This document shows positions 7,975 to 16,739 of a stretch of DNA of 64,000 nucleotides, one piece after another. Under the pieces are notes generated by a model, which worked only from the letters and a program-made list of their open reading frames with translations, had not been told where the DNA came from and ran no database searches. Source of the DNA: Roseinatronobacter sp052379845 (GTDB taxonomy: Bacteria > Pseudomonadota > Alphaproteobacteria > Rhodobacterales > Rhodobacteraceae). The stretch lies in NCBI GenBank assembly GCA_052379845.1, contig JBQTCF010000001.1. One strand, 5' to 3'. Positions within the stretch are counted from its first letter, which is position 1. Every line of letters starts with the position of its first letter. A program made the translations under genes and the position numbers.

Positions 7975-9303
7975 ATGTCCAAGATCGTCACCCGCTTCGC
8001 GCCTTCGCCAACAGGATATCTGCATATCGGGAATTTGCGCACTGCGTTGTTCAACTATCTGATTGCCCGCAAGTCGGGGGGGGAGTTCATCCTTCGGCTG
8101 GATGATACAGATCAGGAACGCTCCAAACAGGAATATATCGACGGCATCCAGCAAGATCTGGACTGGCTGGGCATTGGCTGGGACCGCATTGAACAGCAAT
8201 CAACCCGACTGGACCGCTATAAGGACGCTGCCGACAAATTGCGCACAGATGGCCGTTTTTACGAGTGTTTTGAAACGCCGGGCGAATTGGACCTGAAACG
8301 CAAGAAACAGCTGAATATGGGCCGCCCGCCGGTTTATGACCGTGCTGCACTGGACATGGAAGATGCAGCGCGCCTGCGGCTGCGCGCCGAACGCGACGGC
8401 TATTGGCGCTTCTTGCTGGACCAGACCCGGATTGAGTGGGATGATGGCATTCTGGGGCCGCTGTCGATTGACGCGGCGTCTGTGTCCGACCCTGTGCTGA
8501 TCCGCGCAGACGGGCAGGTTCTGTATACACTGGCCTCGGTGGTCGATGATATGGATATGGGGGTCACGCATATTGTGCGCGGGTCCGACCATGTGACCAA
8601 TACGGCAACGCAAATCCAGATCATTCAGGCGCTTGGCGGCGCGGCCCCGTCCTTCGCGCATCATTCGCTGTTGACCGGTGCGCAGGGGGAAGCGCTGTCC
8701 AAACGTCTGGGCACCCTGTCCTTGCGTGATTTGCGCGCGCAGGGCGTAACGCCCATGGCGTTGTTGTCGCTGATGGCGCGGCTTGGGTCCAGCCAGCCGG
8801 TGGAATTGCGCGCCTCGCTGGACGAAATATCCGAAGGGTTCGACCTGTCGCAATTCGGGTCTGCGCCCACCAAGTTCGACGCCGAGGACCTGTGGCCGCT
8901 GACGCGCGCTGACATGCAATCGCGCCCCTATGACGCGGTTGCCGATCACTTGGCGGGCTTGGGTGTGCCTGCGGATGTGGCGCCGCAATTCTGGCAGGTG
9001 GCGCGCGAGAATATTACCCGGCTGGAGGATGTCGGGCCGTGGTGGACATTGTGCCAGCAGGGCGCCGACCCCGTGATCGACCCCGAGGATGCGGATTTCG
9101 TAGCCGAAGCGCTGGCATTGCTGCCGCCCCCGCCTTATGGACCGACCGCGTGGAAAGACTGGACCGACGCAGTGAAGGCGCAGACAGGTCGCAAGGGGCG
9201 GTCGCTGTTCATGCCCTTGCGCAAGGCGCTGACCGGGCAGGCGCATGGCCCTGACATGGCGGCGCTGATGCCACTTTTGCAACATGTCCGCGCGAAAACC
9301 TGA
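7975..9303 (+). CDS. gltX: Glutamate--tRNA ligase
   Basis: Class I aminoacyl-tRNA synthetase that charges tRNA with glutamate. It has 442 residues, shorter than the ~470 of many GluRS. The HIGH signature lies at PSPTGYLHIGN (residues 10-20) and the KMSKS equivalent reads ALSKRLGTLSL. The C-terminal third is the helical anticodon-binding region. Its start is marked by a strong AGGAGGT seven to eight bases upstream of ATG. Many Rhodobacteraceae carry two gltX genes. Whether this copy is the discriminating or tRNA-Gln-mischarging form cannot be read from the sequence alone. Confidence 0.94.
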   Translation: MSKIVTRFAPSPTGYLHIGNLRTALFNYLIARKSGGEFILRLDDTDQERSKQEYIDGIQQDLDWLGIGWDRIEQQSTRLDRYKDAADKLRTDGRFYECFETPGELDLKRKKQLNMGRPPVYDRAALDMEDAARLRLRAERDGYWRFLLDQTRIEWDDGILGPLSIDAASVSDPVLIRADGQVLYTLASVVDDMDMGVTHIVRGSDHVTNTATQIQIIQALGGAAPSFAHHSLLTGAQGEALSKRLGTLSLRDLRAQGVTPMALLSLMARLGSSQPVELRASLDEISEGFDLSQFGSAPTKFDAEDLWPLTRADMQSRPYDAVADHLAGLGVPADVAPQFWQVARENITRLEDVGPWWTLCQQGADPVIDPEDADFVAEALALLPPPPYGPTAWKDWTDAVKAQTGRKGRSLFMPLRKALTGQAHGPDMAALMPLLQHVRAKT

Positions 9304-9420
9304 CAATCAGCCCAGTCTGACAGGCAGTTTTCATGCAATTCGTTTTTTGAAAAGACATCCCCGCCGCTTGGCGTTAGTGTTTGCCCATCGTGGTGAAGCT
9401 TTTGTGCCGGTGGGGGTGTC

Positions 9421-11424
9421 ATGCGTGTTCTGAAGGCGTTTTTGGCTGTCATAGTCGGGCTTGTGGTGCTGGTCGTGGCGGCGCTGTTTTTGTTGCCCTC
9501 GGAGCGCATTGCGCAAATTGCCGCCCAGCAATTCCAGACAGCGACAGGGCGCAGCCTGACCATTGATGGCGCGGTGCGGCCCAGTTTTTATCCCGTCATC
9601 GGGGCTACGGCGAATGGGATTTCCATTGGCAATGCCGATTGGGCCGATGATGTGCCATTGCTGCGGGCCGAGCAAATGGAAATCGGGCTTGATGTGGCGG
9701 CGCTGATGCGCGGTGACATCCAGATAGACCGGATCGTCCTGCAAGCGCCGGTCATTGACCTGCGGCGCAACAGCGATGGGCGCGGGAATTGGGAAATAGC
9801 CCTGCGCGCCAGCGCGCCCCCACCTGCAGACATGTCCGCAGACAGTGCCGCCACCACCCGCCCGCGCGCCTTTTCACTGGGGCAAGCCCGCATTCAGGAC
9901 GGACAGGTGCGGTTCCGCGATGCTGTATCAGGCACCGATATGTCGCTGTCCGCGCTGGCGGCCAGCTTCGCCTTGCCTGCGCTGGACGGGCCTGCCCAAA
10001 TAACCCTTGGCGCACAGCTCAACAACCAGCCCTTGCAGATTGACCTTGCGACAGACAATGTTGCCCGCCTGATGAGTGGGGCTGTCGTGGGCGTGACCCT
10101 TGATCTGGGGCTGGCCGGGGCGCGCGCGCAGTTTGCCGGTCGCGCGGGTCTGGCCGACCTGAGTGTCGAGGGGCGGCTGGATGCCGATATTCCTGCCTTG
10201 CGCCCTGTCATGCAAGCCCTTGGCCAAACGGGCGGGGATGTGCCGCCCGCCTATCTGCCGCTGGGGTTTTCGGGGCAGGTGACGCGCACCGCTGATGGCA
10301 CGATTTACGCCCGCGATGCGCGTCTGGCAGCGGGTGCATTGCGCCTTGATGGGGGCGTTGATCTGGCGCTGGCGGGCGCGCGCCCGAAACTGACAGGGCA
10401 GCTTTCGGCTGATGTGCTGGATTTGCGCAGCCCGGGCGCGGCGCGCGCGCCCGCCAGTGCGGCAGGGGGCGCTGCGGGGCAGGGCTGGTCGCGTGATGCG
10501 ATCGATGCAAGCGCGCTGGGGTTGCTGGATGCCGACCTGTCGCTGGCGTTCAACAGTGTTCAGACAGACATGGTTACATTCGGGCGGTCGCGTATCGGGG
10601 TCAGTCTGGACAATGCGCGCGCGGTTCTTGACCTGCGCGAAACCACAGTTTTCGGGGGCCGGCTTTCGGGGCAGTTCGTGGCCAATAACAGGTCCGGCCT
10701 GTCGGTGCGTGCGGATCTGGCTGCGCGCGACATATCGCTTTTGCCCATGCTGACGGAACTGGCGGAGTATCGGCGTCTTCAGGGGCAGGCCAATTTGGAT
10801 ATCAATGTCCTTGGGGTGGGCAATTCGGTTCATGCCATCATGAACAGCCTGAACGGCAGCGGCGCAATCCGGTTTGATCAGGGCGAAATCATTGGCTTTG
10901 ATCTGGCGGGCATGCTGCGCAATCTGGACATGTCTTATATGGGCGAGGGCAACCGCACAGTCTATGACAGTATTACCGGCACCTTCACGCTGGCCGAGGG
11001 GGTTTTGCGCAACGATGACCTTGCGCTGTCCGCGCCGCGGTTTTCGGTGGCAGGGCGCGGAACGGTGGCCGTGGGGGCGCGCACGCTGGATTACCGGATC
11101 GTCCCCGCCGCCCTGCGCAGCGAAGGCGAGGAGGTCTTGCGCGTGCCGCTGATGATCACCGGCCCGTGGGACGCGCCCCGTTTCCGGCTGGACCTTGAAG
11201 CGCTGGCGCGCGAACAGCTGCGCGTGGAACAGGAACGGCTGGAGGATATCGCCCGCGAAGAAGCCCGCCGTCTGGAAGACCGCGCGCGCGAACAGGCCGC
11301 AGAGCGCATTGAACGTGAACTGGGTGTGCAACGTCAGGACGGCGAACGTCTGGAAGATACGTTGCGCCGGGGCGTCGAGCAGGAACTGGGCAATCGCCTT
11401 CGCGGGTTGCTGGGCGGGAACTGA
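9421..11424 (+). CDS. AsmA family protein
   Basis: A 667-residue inner-membrane-anchored periplasmic protein of the AsmA group (bridge-like lipid transport/outer-membrane biogenesis proteins). The N-terminus has one membrane segment (FLAVIVGLVVLVVAALFLLP, ~7-26), followed by the AsmA N-terminal repeat (GRSLTIDGAVRPSFYPVIGA). There is a long beta-rich body, and the AsmA C-terminal region lies around 440-590 (NSLNGSGAIRFDQGEIIGFD). The last ~75 residues are an unusually charged, probably coiled-coil tail rich in REQ/ERLED repeats. The exact role is inferred from family only. It ends 5 bp before the convergent MFS gene, with no room for a terminator between. Confidence 0.85.
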   Translation: MRVLKAFLAVIVGLVVLVVAALFLLPSERIAQIAAQQFQTATGRSLTIDGAVRPSFYPVIGATANGISIGNADWADDVPLLRAEQMEIGLDVAALMRGDIQIDRIVLQAPVIDLRRNSDGRGNWEIALRASAPPPADMSADSAATTRPRAFSLGQARIQDGQVRFRDAVSGTDMSLSALAASFALPALDGPAQITLGAQLNNQPLQIDLATDNVARLMSGAVVGVTLDLGLAGARAQFAGRAGLADLSVEGRLDADIPALRPVMQALGQTGGDVPPAYLPLGFSGQVTRTADGTIYARDARLAAGALRLDGGVDLALAGARPKLTGQLSADVLDLRSPGAARAPASAAGGAAGQGWSRDAIDASALGLLDADLSLAFNSVQTDMVTFGRSRIGVSLDNARAVLDLRETTVFGGRLSGQFVANNRSGLSVRADLAARDISLLPMLTELAEYRRLQGQANLDINVLGVGNSVHAIMNSLNGSGAIRFDQGEIIGFDLAGMLRNLDMSYMGEGNRTVYDSITGTFTLAEGVLRNDDLALSAPRFSVAGRGTVAVGARTLDYRIVPAALRSEGEEVLRVPLMITGPWDAPRFRLDLEALAREQLRVEQERLEDIAREEARRLEDRAREQAAERIERELGVQRQDGERLEDTLRRGVEQELGNRLRGLLGGN

Positions 11425-11429
11425 CGCGG

Positions 11430-12728
11430 TTACGCGCCGCCCAACTCCTTCAGGCCATAGGCCACCCATGCCCCCGCCAAAGCCATCAGCGTAAACAGCG
11501 CCAGCGTGACATGTGCCCCGGCCGATGCGGCCAGCGCGCCAAAAATGCCGCTTGCCAACAGCACCCCCCCGATGACGGTGTTCGCTATGGCTGTGTATAT
11601 CGCCCGCCTGTCCGGGCCCACCATATCCACCAGATAGGTGGACCGCCCCAGCCGCACGCCGTGATGGGCCAGCGCAAGCGCGAACAGCGCAAGCGGCAGC
11701 GCCCAGATGGTCTGCGCCAGACCTGCCGCGCTGAACCCCAGCGCCATCAGCATGGCCCCCGCGCCTGTCGCGCCGGTCAGCATCAGCACCTTGCGCGCAG
11801 AAATATCGGCCAGCCTGCCCCAGAAATAGCTTGAGACCAGCCCCGCCAGCGCCGATGCCGCGACCAAGGCCCCCAACCCTTCAAGCGCCGCCCCCGCCGC
11901 CCCCGATGCCATCACCACCAGATAGGGCGGGGCCAGCGCAGTGGATGTCAGCAACCCGCGCGCCATGATAAAGCGTGCCAGTTGCCTGTCTTCGCGCAAG
12001 TAGTGCAGGTTCGCCAGCGCCGCTTGCCACCCGTTTGCGCCCCCGTCGGTGGCGCCGTCCTCTTCTGCCAGCCCCGCGAAAATGCCCGCTGCCGCCATCC
12101 ATGCCAGTGCCGCCAAGGCCAAGGCCCCCAGAACAATGCCCGCGCGGGCGTCTGAAAACACCATCAGCACCACGGCAAATCCAAGCGTCACCGCCGCAGC
12201 CCCGCTGCCCGCCAGCCCGGTAACTGTGCCGCGCCGTGTTTTTGCGATCGTTTTGCCCAGCACATCCTTATAGGCCACCGATGCCACCGACCGTGACAGC
12301 GCCACCAGCGCCAGACCGGCCAATATGGTCACGCCCGCCATGGTGCCCGACATCATCACCCCCGCCAGCACCATGATTGCCGCGCCCGCACCCTGGCCCA
12401 GTGCCGCCCCCACCCATGCCCATTTGCGCCGCGCCATGGCACGAATGGATGCGGCGGTGAACAGTTGCGGCAACAATGCGCCCGCCTCGCGCAGGGGAAC
12501 CAGCAGCCCCACCAATCCGGCAGGCGCACCAAGATGGGTCATCAACCATGCCAGAACCAGTTTCGGGTCTGCCAACCCGTCAGCGGCCTTGCTCAGGCCC
12601 AGCGCGCTGGCATGGCGCAGGAAATTGGCCGGTTGTTCCTTGCAGGCCGCATCGCTGATGTCCTGACACACCCGCCCGTCATCATGTGATGTCAAGCTCT
12701 CCAAGGCGTTTCTTACAGCAGGCCGCAT
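11430..12728 (-). CDS. MFS transporter
   Basis: Major facilitator superfamily permease of unknown substrate. The start at ATG 12728 is favoured by GGAGGGA five bases upstream; a TTG at 12746 would add six residues. The 432-residue product opens with a ~60-residue cytoplasmic stretch, longer than usual, and then shows about twelve hydrophobic segments. The conserved region around GLLVPLREAGALLPQ follows the first helix, and ARKVLMLTGATGAG lies in the loop between halves. It diverges from thrS and is convergent with the AsmA gene, so it is a single-gene unit. Substrate cannot be inferred. Confidence 0.82.
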   Translation of the reverse strand: MRPAVRNALESLTSHDDGRVCQDISDAACKEQPANFLRHASALGLSKAADGLADPKLVLAWLMTHLGAPAGLVGLLVPLREAGALLPQLFTAASIRAMARRKWAWVGAALGQGAGAAIMVLAGVMMSGTMAGVTILAGLALVALSRSVASVAYKDVLGKTIAKTRRGTVTGLAGSGAAAVTLGFAVVLMVFSDARAGIVLGALALAALAWMAAAGIFAGLAEEDGATDGGANGWQAALANLHYLREDRQLARFIMARGLLTSTALAPPYLVVMASGAAGAALEGLGALVAASALAGLVSSYFWGRLADISARKVLMLTGATGAGAMLMALGFSAAGLAQTIWALPLALFALALAHHGVRLGRSTYLVDMVGPDRRAIYTAIANTVIGGVLLASGIFGALAASAGAHVTLALFTLMALAGAWVAYGLKELGGA

Positions 12729-12779
12729 CCGGTCCCTCCGGTCCAATTTGCCACAGTGTAACCTGGATAAACGATGTCA

Positions 12780-12814
12780 GCTTGACTTTCGTTCCCCCGA
12801 AAGCGAAATCAAGC
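12780..12814 (+). promoter_or_regulatory. Two mutually exclusive hairpins in the thrS leader
   Basis: GCTTGA-c-TTTCG (12780-12791) can pair with CGAAATCAAGC (12804-12814), an 11-bp stem with one bulge. Alternatively CTTTCG (12786-12791) pairs with CGAAAG (12798-12803). The two foldings share bases, so only one can form at a time. The element lies 60-95 bases before the thrS ATG. Leader RNA control of threonyl-tRNA synthetase is known in other bacteria; here it is only inferred. Confidence 0.35.
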
Positions 12815-12874
12815 CCCCGACATAACCCGCAACCGGGCGTTCCGTGGGCGCCAGAACGACGAGGAGCACGGCCA

Positions 12875-14821
12875 ATGGCCCAGATTTCCCTTAAATTCCC
12901 CGATGGCAATACGCGCGACTTCGCAGCAGGCATAACCGCTGCCGAAGTGGCCGCGTCGATTTCCACATCCCTGGCCAAGAAGGCCATTTCGGCCACTGTG
13001 GACGGCGCGCATTTCGATCTGCAATGGCCCATCATGCAAGATGCCAGTATCGCCATTCACACCCTGCAAGATGACACGCAGGCGCTGGAATTGATCCGCC
13101 ATGATCTGGCGCATATCATGGCGCGCGCGGTGCAGGAAATCTGGCCTGATGTGAAGGTGACCATCGGTCCCGTGCGCGACAAGGGCTGGTTTTATGATTT
13201 TGACCGCGCCGAACCCTTCGTCCCCGAAGACCTTGCGCAGATCGAAGCGAAGATGCGCGATATCATCAATGCCCGCGACCCTGTGCGCACCGAAATCTGG
13301 GACCGCGCGCGTGCCATCCAGCACTACAAGGACGCGGGTGAGCCGTTCAAGATTGAACTGATCGACCGCATCCCCGAGGGCGAGCCGCTGCGCATGTATT
13401 GGCATGGTCCCTGGCAGGATCTGTGCCGCGGCCCGCATCTGCAAAATACCGGGCAGGTGCCCGCAGATGCCTTCAAGCTGATGAATATCGCGGGTGCCTA
13501 CTGGCTGGGCGACAACACGCGCCCCATGCTGCAGCGCATCTACGGTGTGGCCTTCAAGAACCGCAATGACCTGAAGGCCCATCTCACCATGCTGGAGGAA
13601 GCCGCCAAACGCGACCACCGCAAGCTGGGGCGCGAAATGAACCTGTTCCACATGCAGGAAGAAGCCCCCGGTCAGGTGTTCTGGCACCCCAATGGCTGGT
13701 CCATCTATACCAACTTGCAAGATTACATGCGCCGCCAGCAGCGTAAGGGCGGCTATGTGGAAGTGAACACCCCCCAAGTGGTGGACCGCAAACTGTGGGA
13801 GGCCTCAGGTCATTGGGAAAAGTATCAGGAAAATATGTTCATCGTCGAAGTGGATGAAGACCATGCCCGCGAAAAGGCCGTGAATGCCCTGAAACCCATG
13901 AACTGTCCCTGCCATGTGCAAATCTTCAATGTGGGTCTGAAATCCTACCGGGATTTACCGTTGCGCATGGCAGAATTCGGGTCTTGCAACCGCTATGAAC
14001 CCTCCGGCGCGCTGCATGGCATCATGCGGGTGCGCGGCTTCACACAAGATGACGCGCATATCTTCTGCCGCGAAGACCAGATAGAAGCGGAAACACGCAA
14101 ATTCATCGATTTCCTCTCCGCGATCTATCGGGATCTGGGGTTTGAGAACTTCCGCATCAAATTCTCGGACCGGCCCGAAACGCGCTCCGGCTCGGACGAG
14201 GTGTGGGACAAATCCGAAAACGCCTTACGCGCCGCCACCGAAGCGGCCGGCTACACCTATGAGGAAAACCCCGGCGAAGGTGCGTTTTACGGCCCCAAGC
14301 TGGAATTCGTGCTGACCGATGCAATCGGCCGCGACTGGCAATGCGGCACCCTGCAGGTGGATTTCGTTCTGCCCGAACGGCTGGACGCCACCTATATCGG
14401 TGCCGATGGTGGCAAACACCGCCCCGTTATGCTGCACCGCGCGGTGCTGGGCAGCTTTGAACGCTTCATCGGCATCCTCATAGAAAACTTTGCGGGTAAA
14501 CTGCCCTTCTGGCTGGCCCCGCGTCAGGTGGTTGTCGCCTCCATCATCTCCGATGCGGATGACTATTGCCGCGAGGTGCTGGAAACGCTGCAAGCCGCAG
14601 GCATCCGCGCCGAACTGGATCTGCGCAACGAAAAAATCAACTATAAGGTGCGCGAGCATTCCGTGGGCAAGGTGCCGGTCATTCTGGCCATTGGTGCGCG
14701 CGAAGTGGCCGAACGCACAGTGTCCGTGCGCCGCTTGGGGGAAAACCGCACCTCCACCGAAACCCTCGACGCTCTGGTTGAGACGCTGCGCGTGCAAGCC
14801 ACCCCACCGGACCTGCGCTGA
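12875..14821 (+). CDS. thrS: Threonine--tRNA ligase
   Basis: Class II synthetase charging tRNA-Thr. ATG 12875 follows GAGGAG at 12861 and gives the family N-terminus MAQISLKFPDGN. The 648 residues comprise a TGS domain (~1-60), the editing/SAD domain (HDLAHIMARAVQEIWPDVKV, from ~78), and the class II catalytic core with the zinc cysteine in MNCPCHVQIF and motif 3 around HRAVLGSFERFIG. The C-terminal anticodon-binding domain (~540-640) includes VPVILAIGAREVAERTVSVR. A strong intrinsic terminator follows at 14855. Confidence 0.96.
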   Translation: MAQISLKFPDGNTRDFAAGITAAEVAASISTSLAKKAISATVDGAHFDLQWPIMQDASIAIHTLQDDTQALELIRHDLAHIMARAVQEIWPDVKVTIGPVRDKGWFYDFDRAEPFVPEDLAQIEAKMRDIINARDPVRTEIWDRARAIQHYKDAGEPFKIELIDRIPEGEPLRMYWHGPWQDLCRGPHLQNTGQVPADAFKLMNIAGAYWLGDNTRPMLQRIYGVAFKNRNDLKAHLTMLEEAAKRDHRKLGREMNLFHMQEEAPGQVFWHPNGWSIYTNLQDYMRRQQRKGGYVEVNTPQVVDRKLWEASGHWEKYQENMFIVEVDEDHAREKAVNALKPMNCPCHVQIFNVGLKSYRDLPLRMAEFGSCNRYEPSGALHGIMRVRGFTQDDAHIFCREDQIEAETRKFIDFLSAIYRDLGFENFRIKFSDRPETRSGSDEVWDKSENALRAATEAAGYTYEENPGEGAFYGPKLEFVLTDAIGRDWQCGTLQVDFVLPERLDATYIGADGGKHRPVMLHRAVLGSFERFIGILIENFAGKLPFWLAPRQVVVASIISDADDYCREVLETLQAAGIRAELDLRNEKINYKVREHSVGKVPVILAIGAREVAERTVSVRRLGENRTSTETLDALVETLRVQATPPDLR

Positions 14822-14828
14822 CCTGGCA

Positions 14829-14851
14829 TTTTCATCTTGCCAAAAATACTC
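14829..14851 (-). repeat. Dispersed intergenic repeat, copy 1
   Basis: Read on the minus strand this is GAGTATTTTTGGCAAGATGA plus AAA. It matches the element found twice at 18361-18416 and, more diverged, at 42145-42167. It sits between the thrS stop and its terminator hairpin, again next to a G-run/C-run stem. Confidence 0.7.
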
Positions 14852-14854
14852 ATC

Positions 14855-14884
14855 ACAGGGGGCGCTCGCGCCCCCTGTCTTTTT
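14855..14884 (+). terminator. Rho-independent terminator of thrS
   Basis: A perfect 10-bp stem ACAGGGGGCG / CGCCCCCTGT with tetraloop CTCG, followed directly by CTTTTT. It lies 33 bp past the thrS stop and separates thrS from the liu operon. Confidence 0.9.
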
Positions 14885-14900
14885 CTATGCAAGAATTTGT

Positions 14901-14945
14901 TTGACGCCTGCGCCTCCTTCGGCTTATGAATTGAACATTCGTTCA
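14901..14945 (+). promoter_or_regulatory. Probable promoter and palindromic operator of the liu operon
   Basis: TTGACG (14901-14906) and TATGAA (14925-14930) with 18 bp between them make a plausible sigma-70 promoter. Immediately downstream is the perfect palindrome TGAAC-ATTC-GTTCA (14932-14945), placed across the expected transcription start, the usual position for a repressor. It resembles operators of TetR-type acyl-CoA metabolism regulators, but no regulator gene is in the window and the class of protein is an inference. Confidence 0.55.
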
Positions 14946-14964
14946 GTTAACGGGGGATTGGCGC

Positions 14965-16128
14965 ATGTTCACAGCCTCAATGAATTTTGACCTTGGCGAG
15001 GAGGTGAACGCCCTGCGCGACATGGTTCACCGCTGGGCACAGGACCGCGTCAAACCCATGGCGGCGGAAATTGACCGCACCAACACTTTCCCCGCTGCCC
15101 TGTGGCGCGAAATGGGGGATCTGGGGTTGTTGGGAATTACCGTCTGCGAAACCTATGGCGGTGCCAATATGGGCTATCTGGCGCATGTCATCGCGGTGGA
15201 AGAAATCGCGCGCGCCTCGGCGTCTGTGTCGCTGTCTTATGGCGCGCATTCCAACCTGTGCGTCAACCAGATCAAACTGAACGGAACAGATGCACAGCGT
15301 GACCGCTACCTGCCCAAACTGGTCAGCGGCGAACATGTCGGCGCGCTGGCCATGTCCGAAGCGGGCGCAGGGTCAGATGTGGTCAGCATGACCCTGCGCG
15401 CCGACAAGAAAAACGACCGCTATATCCTGAACGGCACCAAATACTGGATCACCAATGGCCCGGACGCCGATGTTCTGGTCGTCTATGCCAAAACTGATGC
15501 GTCGGCGGGCAGCAAGGGGATCACCGCCTTCCTGATCGAAAAATCCATGACCGGGTTTTCCACCAGCGCGCATTTTGACAAGCTGGGCATGCGCGGGTCA
15601 AACACCGCTGAACTGGTGTTTCAGGATGTGGAAGTGCCCTTTGACAATGTGCTTGGTGATGAAGGGCGCGGCGTGCGTGTCCTTATGTCGGGGCTGGATT
15701 ATGAGCGTGTTGTGCTGTCGGGCATTGGCACGGGCATCATGGCGGCGTGCCTTGATGAAATCATGCCATACCTGCGCGACCGCCACCAATTTGGCCAACC
15801 CATTGGCAATTTCCAGCTGATGCAGGGCAAGATCGCCGATATGTATACGGCCATGAATTCTGCGCGCGCCTATGTCTATGAAGTGGCCAGGGCATGTGAC
15901 CGGGGCGCGGTCACGCGCGCGGATGCGGCGGCGTGCGTGCTTTACGCGTCCGAACAGGCCATGGTGCAGGCCCATCAGGCCGTGCAGGCCATGGGTGGCG
16001 CGGGCTTCATGAATGACAGCGCTGTCAGTCGCCTGTTCCGCGATGCGAAGCTTATGGAAATTGGCGCAGGGACGTCTGAAATCCGGCGTATGCTTGTGGG
16101 GCGGGACTTGATGGGGGCAATGGGTTAG
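14965..16128 (+). CDS. ivd: Isovaleryl-CoA dehydrogenase
   Basis: FAD enzyme oxidising isovaleryl-CoA to 3-methylcrotonyl-CoA in leucine degradation, passing electrons to ETF. The 387 residues have the acyl-CoA dehydrogenase fold, with the FAD/substrate motif ALAMSEAGAGSDVV (~127-140) and the C-terminal RDAKLMEIGAGTSEIRR. The catalytic base fits isovaleryl-CoA dehydrogenase: a glutamate at E247 in GLDYERVVLSG, with glycine/alanine at the C-terminal position where medium-chain enzymes have glutamate. This makes ivd a better call than a generic acyl-CoA dehydrogenase. It is first in the liu operon, behind a palindromic operator. Confidence 0.94.
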   Translation: MFTASMNFDLGEEVNALRDMVHRWAQDRVKPMAAEIDRTNTFPAALWREMGDLGLLGITVCETYGGANMGYLAHVIAVEEIARASASVSLSYGAHSNLCVNQIKLNGTDAQRDRYLPKLVSGEHVGALAMSEAGAGSDVVSMTLRADKKNDRYILNGTKYWITNGPDADVLVVYAKTDASAGSKGITAFLIEKSMTGFSTSAHFDKLGMRGSNTAELVFQDVEVPFDNVLGDEGRGVRVLMSGLDYERVVLSGIGTGIMAACLDEIMPYLRDRHQFGQPIGNFQLMQGKIADMYTAMNSARAYVYEVARACDRGAVTRADAAACVLYASEQAMVQAHQAVQAMGGAGFMNDSAVSRLFRDAKLMEIGAGTSEIRRMLVGRDLMGAMG

Positions 16129-16162
16129 GATTGGTCCAGTGCTTGTCAAAAAGGAAAACCCC

Positions 16163-16651
16163 ATGCGACTGATCGGCTGTTTGATCACCCTTATGGCCGC
16201 GCCCGCAGCCGCCACAGGCCTGCGCTTTGATGCTACCCCGACCGAGATATGCCTTGCCGACGTGTCAGATGGCGCGCAAAGCTATGAATGCATCGGGCGC
16301 GCCGCCACGGACTGCATGAAACAGCCCGGCGGCGAAACGACGGTTGGCATGGGCTTTTGTCTGGATGCGGAACTGAACCTCTGGGACGGTAAACTGAACG
16401 GGGCATATCAAGCGCTGCGCGCGGATTTGACAGCACAGGATGCAGGGCGCGGCGATGCGGCCATTTCCCTGTCTGAAAGTGCGCGCGACATGCAGCGCGC
16501 ATGGATCGGGTTTCGGGATGCGCGATGCAGTTTTGAAGCCGCCCAATGGCATGGCGGCACCGGGGCCAGCCCCGCCTTTTTGGGCTGTGCCATGACCATG
16601 ACGGCCGAACAAACACTCTATTTGTGGTCCCTGTTGCACGGTGCGCGCTAG
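16163..16651 (+). CDS. Exported DUF1311/LprI-like protein
   Basis: A 162-residue protein with a cleavable signal peptide (MRLIGCLITLMAAPAAATG) and a cysteine-rich domain of the DUF1311 type, which includes lysozyme-inhibitor-like LprI proteins. The family-like core is CLDAELNLWDGKLNGAYQAL followed by MQRAWIGFRDARCSFEAAQW and a closing CAMTMTAEQTLYL. Six or more cysteines suggest disulfides in the periplasm. ATG 16163 has AAGGA upstream; an earlier GTG at 16139 would destroy the signal peptide. It lies between ivd and mccB in the same direction, which is unexpected for a leucine operon; its role there is unknown. Confidence 0.78.
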   Translation: MRLIGCLITLMAAPAAATGLRFDATPTEICLADVSDGAQSYECIGRAATDCMKQPGGETTVGMGFCLDAELNLWDGKLNGAYQALRADLTAQDAGRGDAAISLSESARDMQRAWIGFRDARCSFEAAQWHGGTGASPAFLGCAMTMTAEQTLYLWSLLHGAR

Positions 16652-16739
16652 CAATGGCGGTTGCATACACCAAAGCGCGCCTGCACAGGTGCCCCGACCG
16701 GGCGCGCCGTCACAGGCAATTCCATATCGGGGGAAGGGC

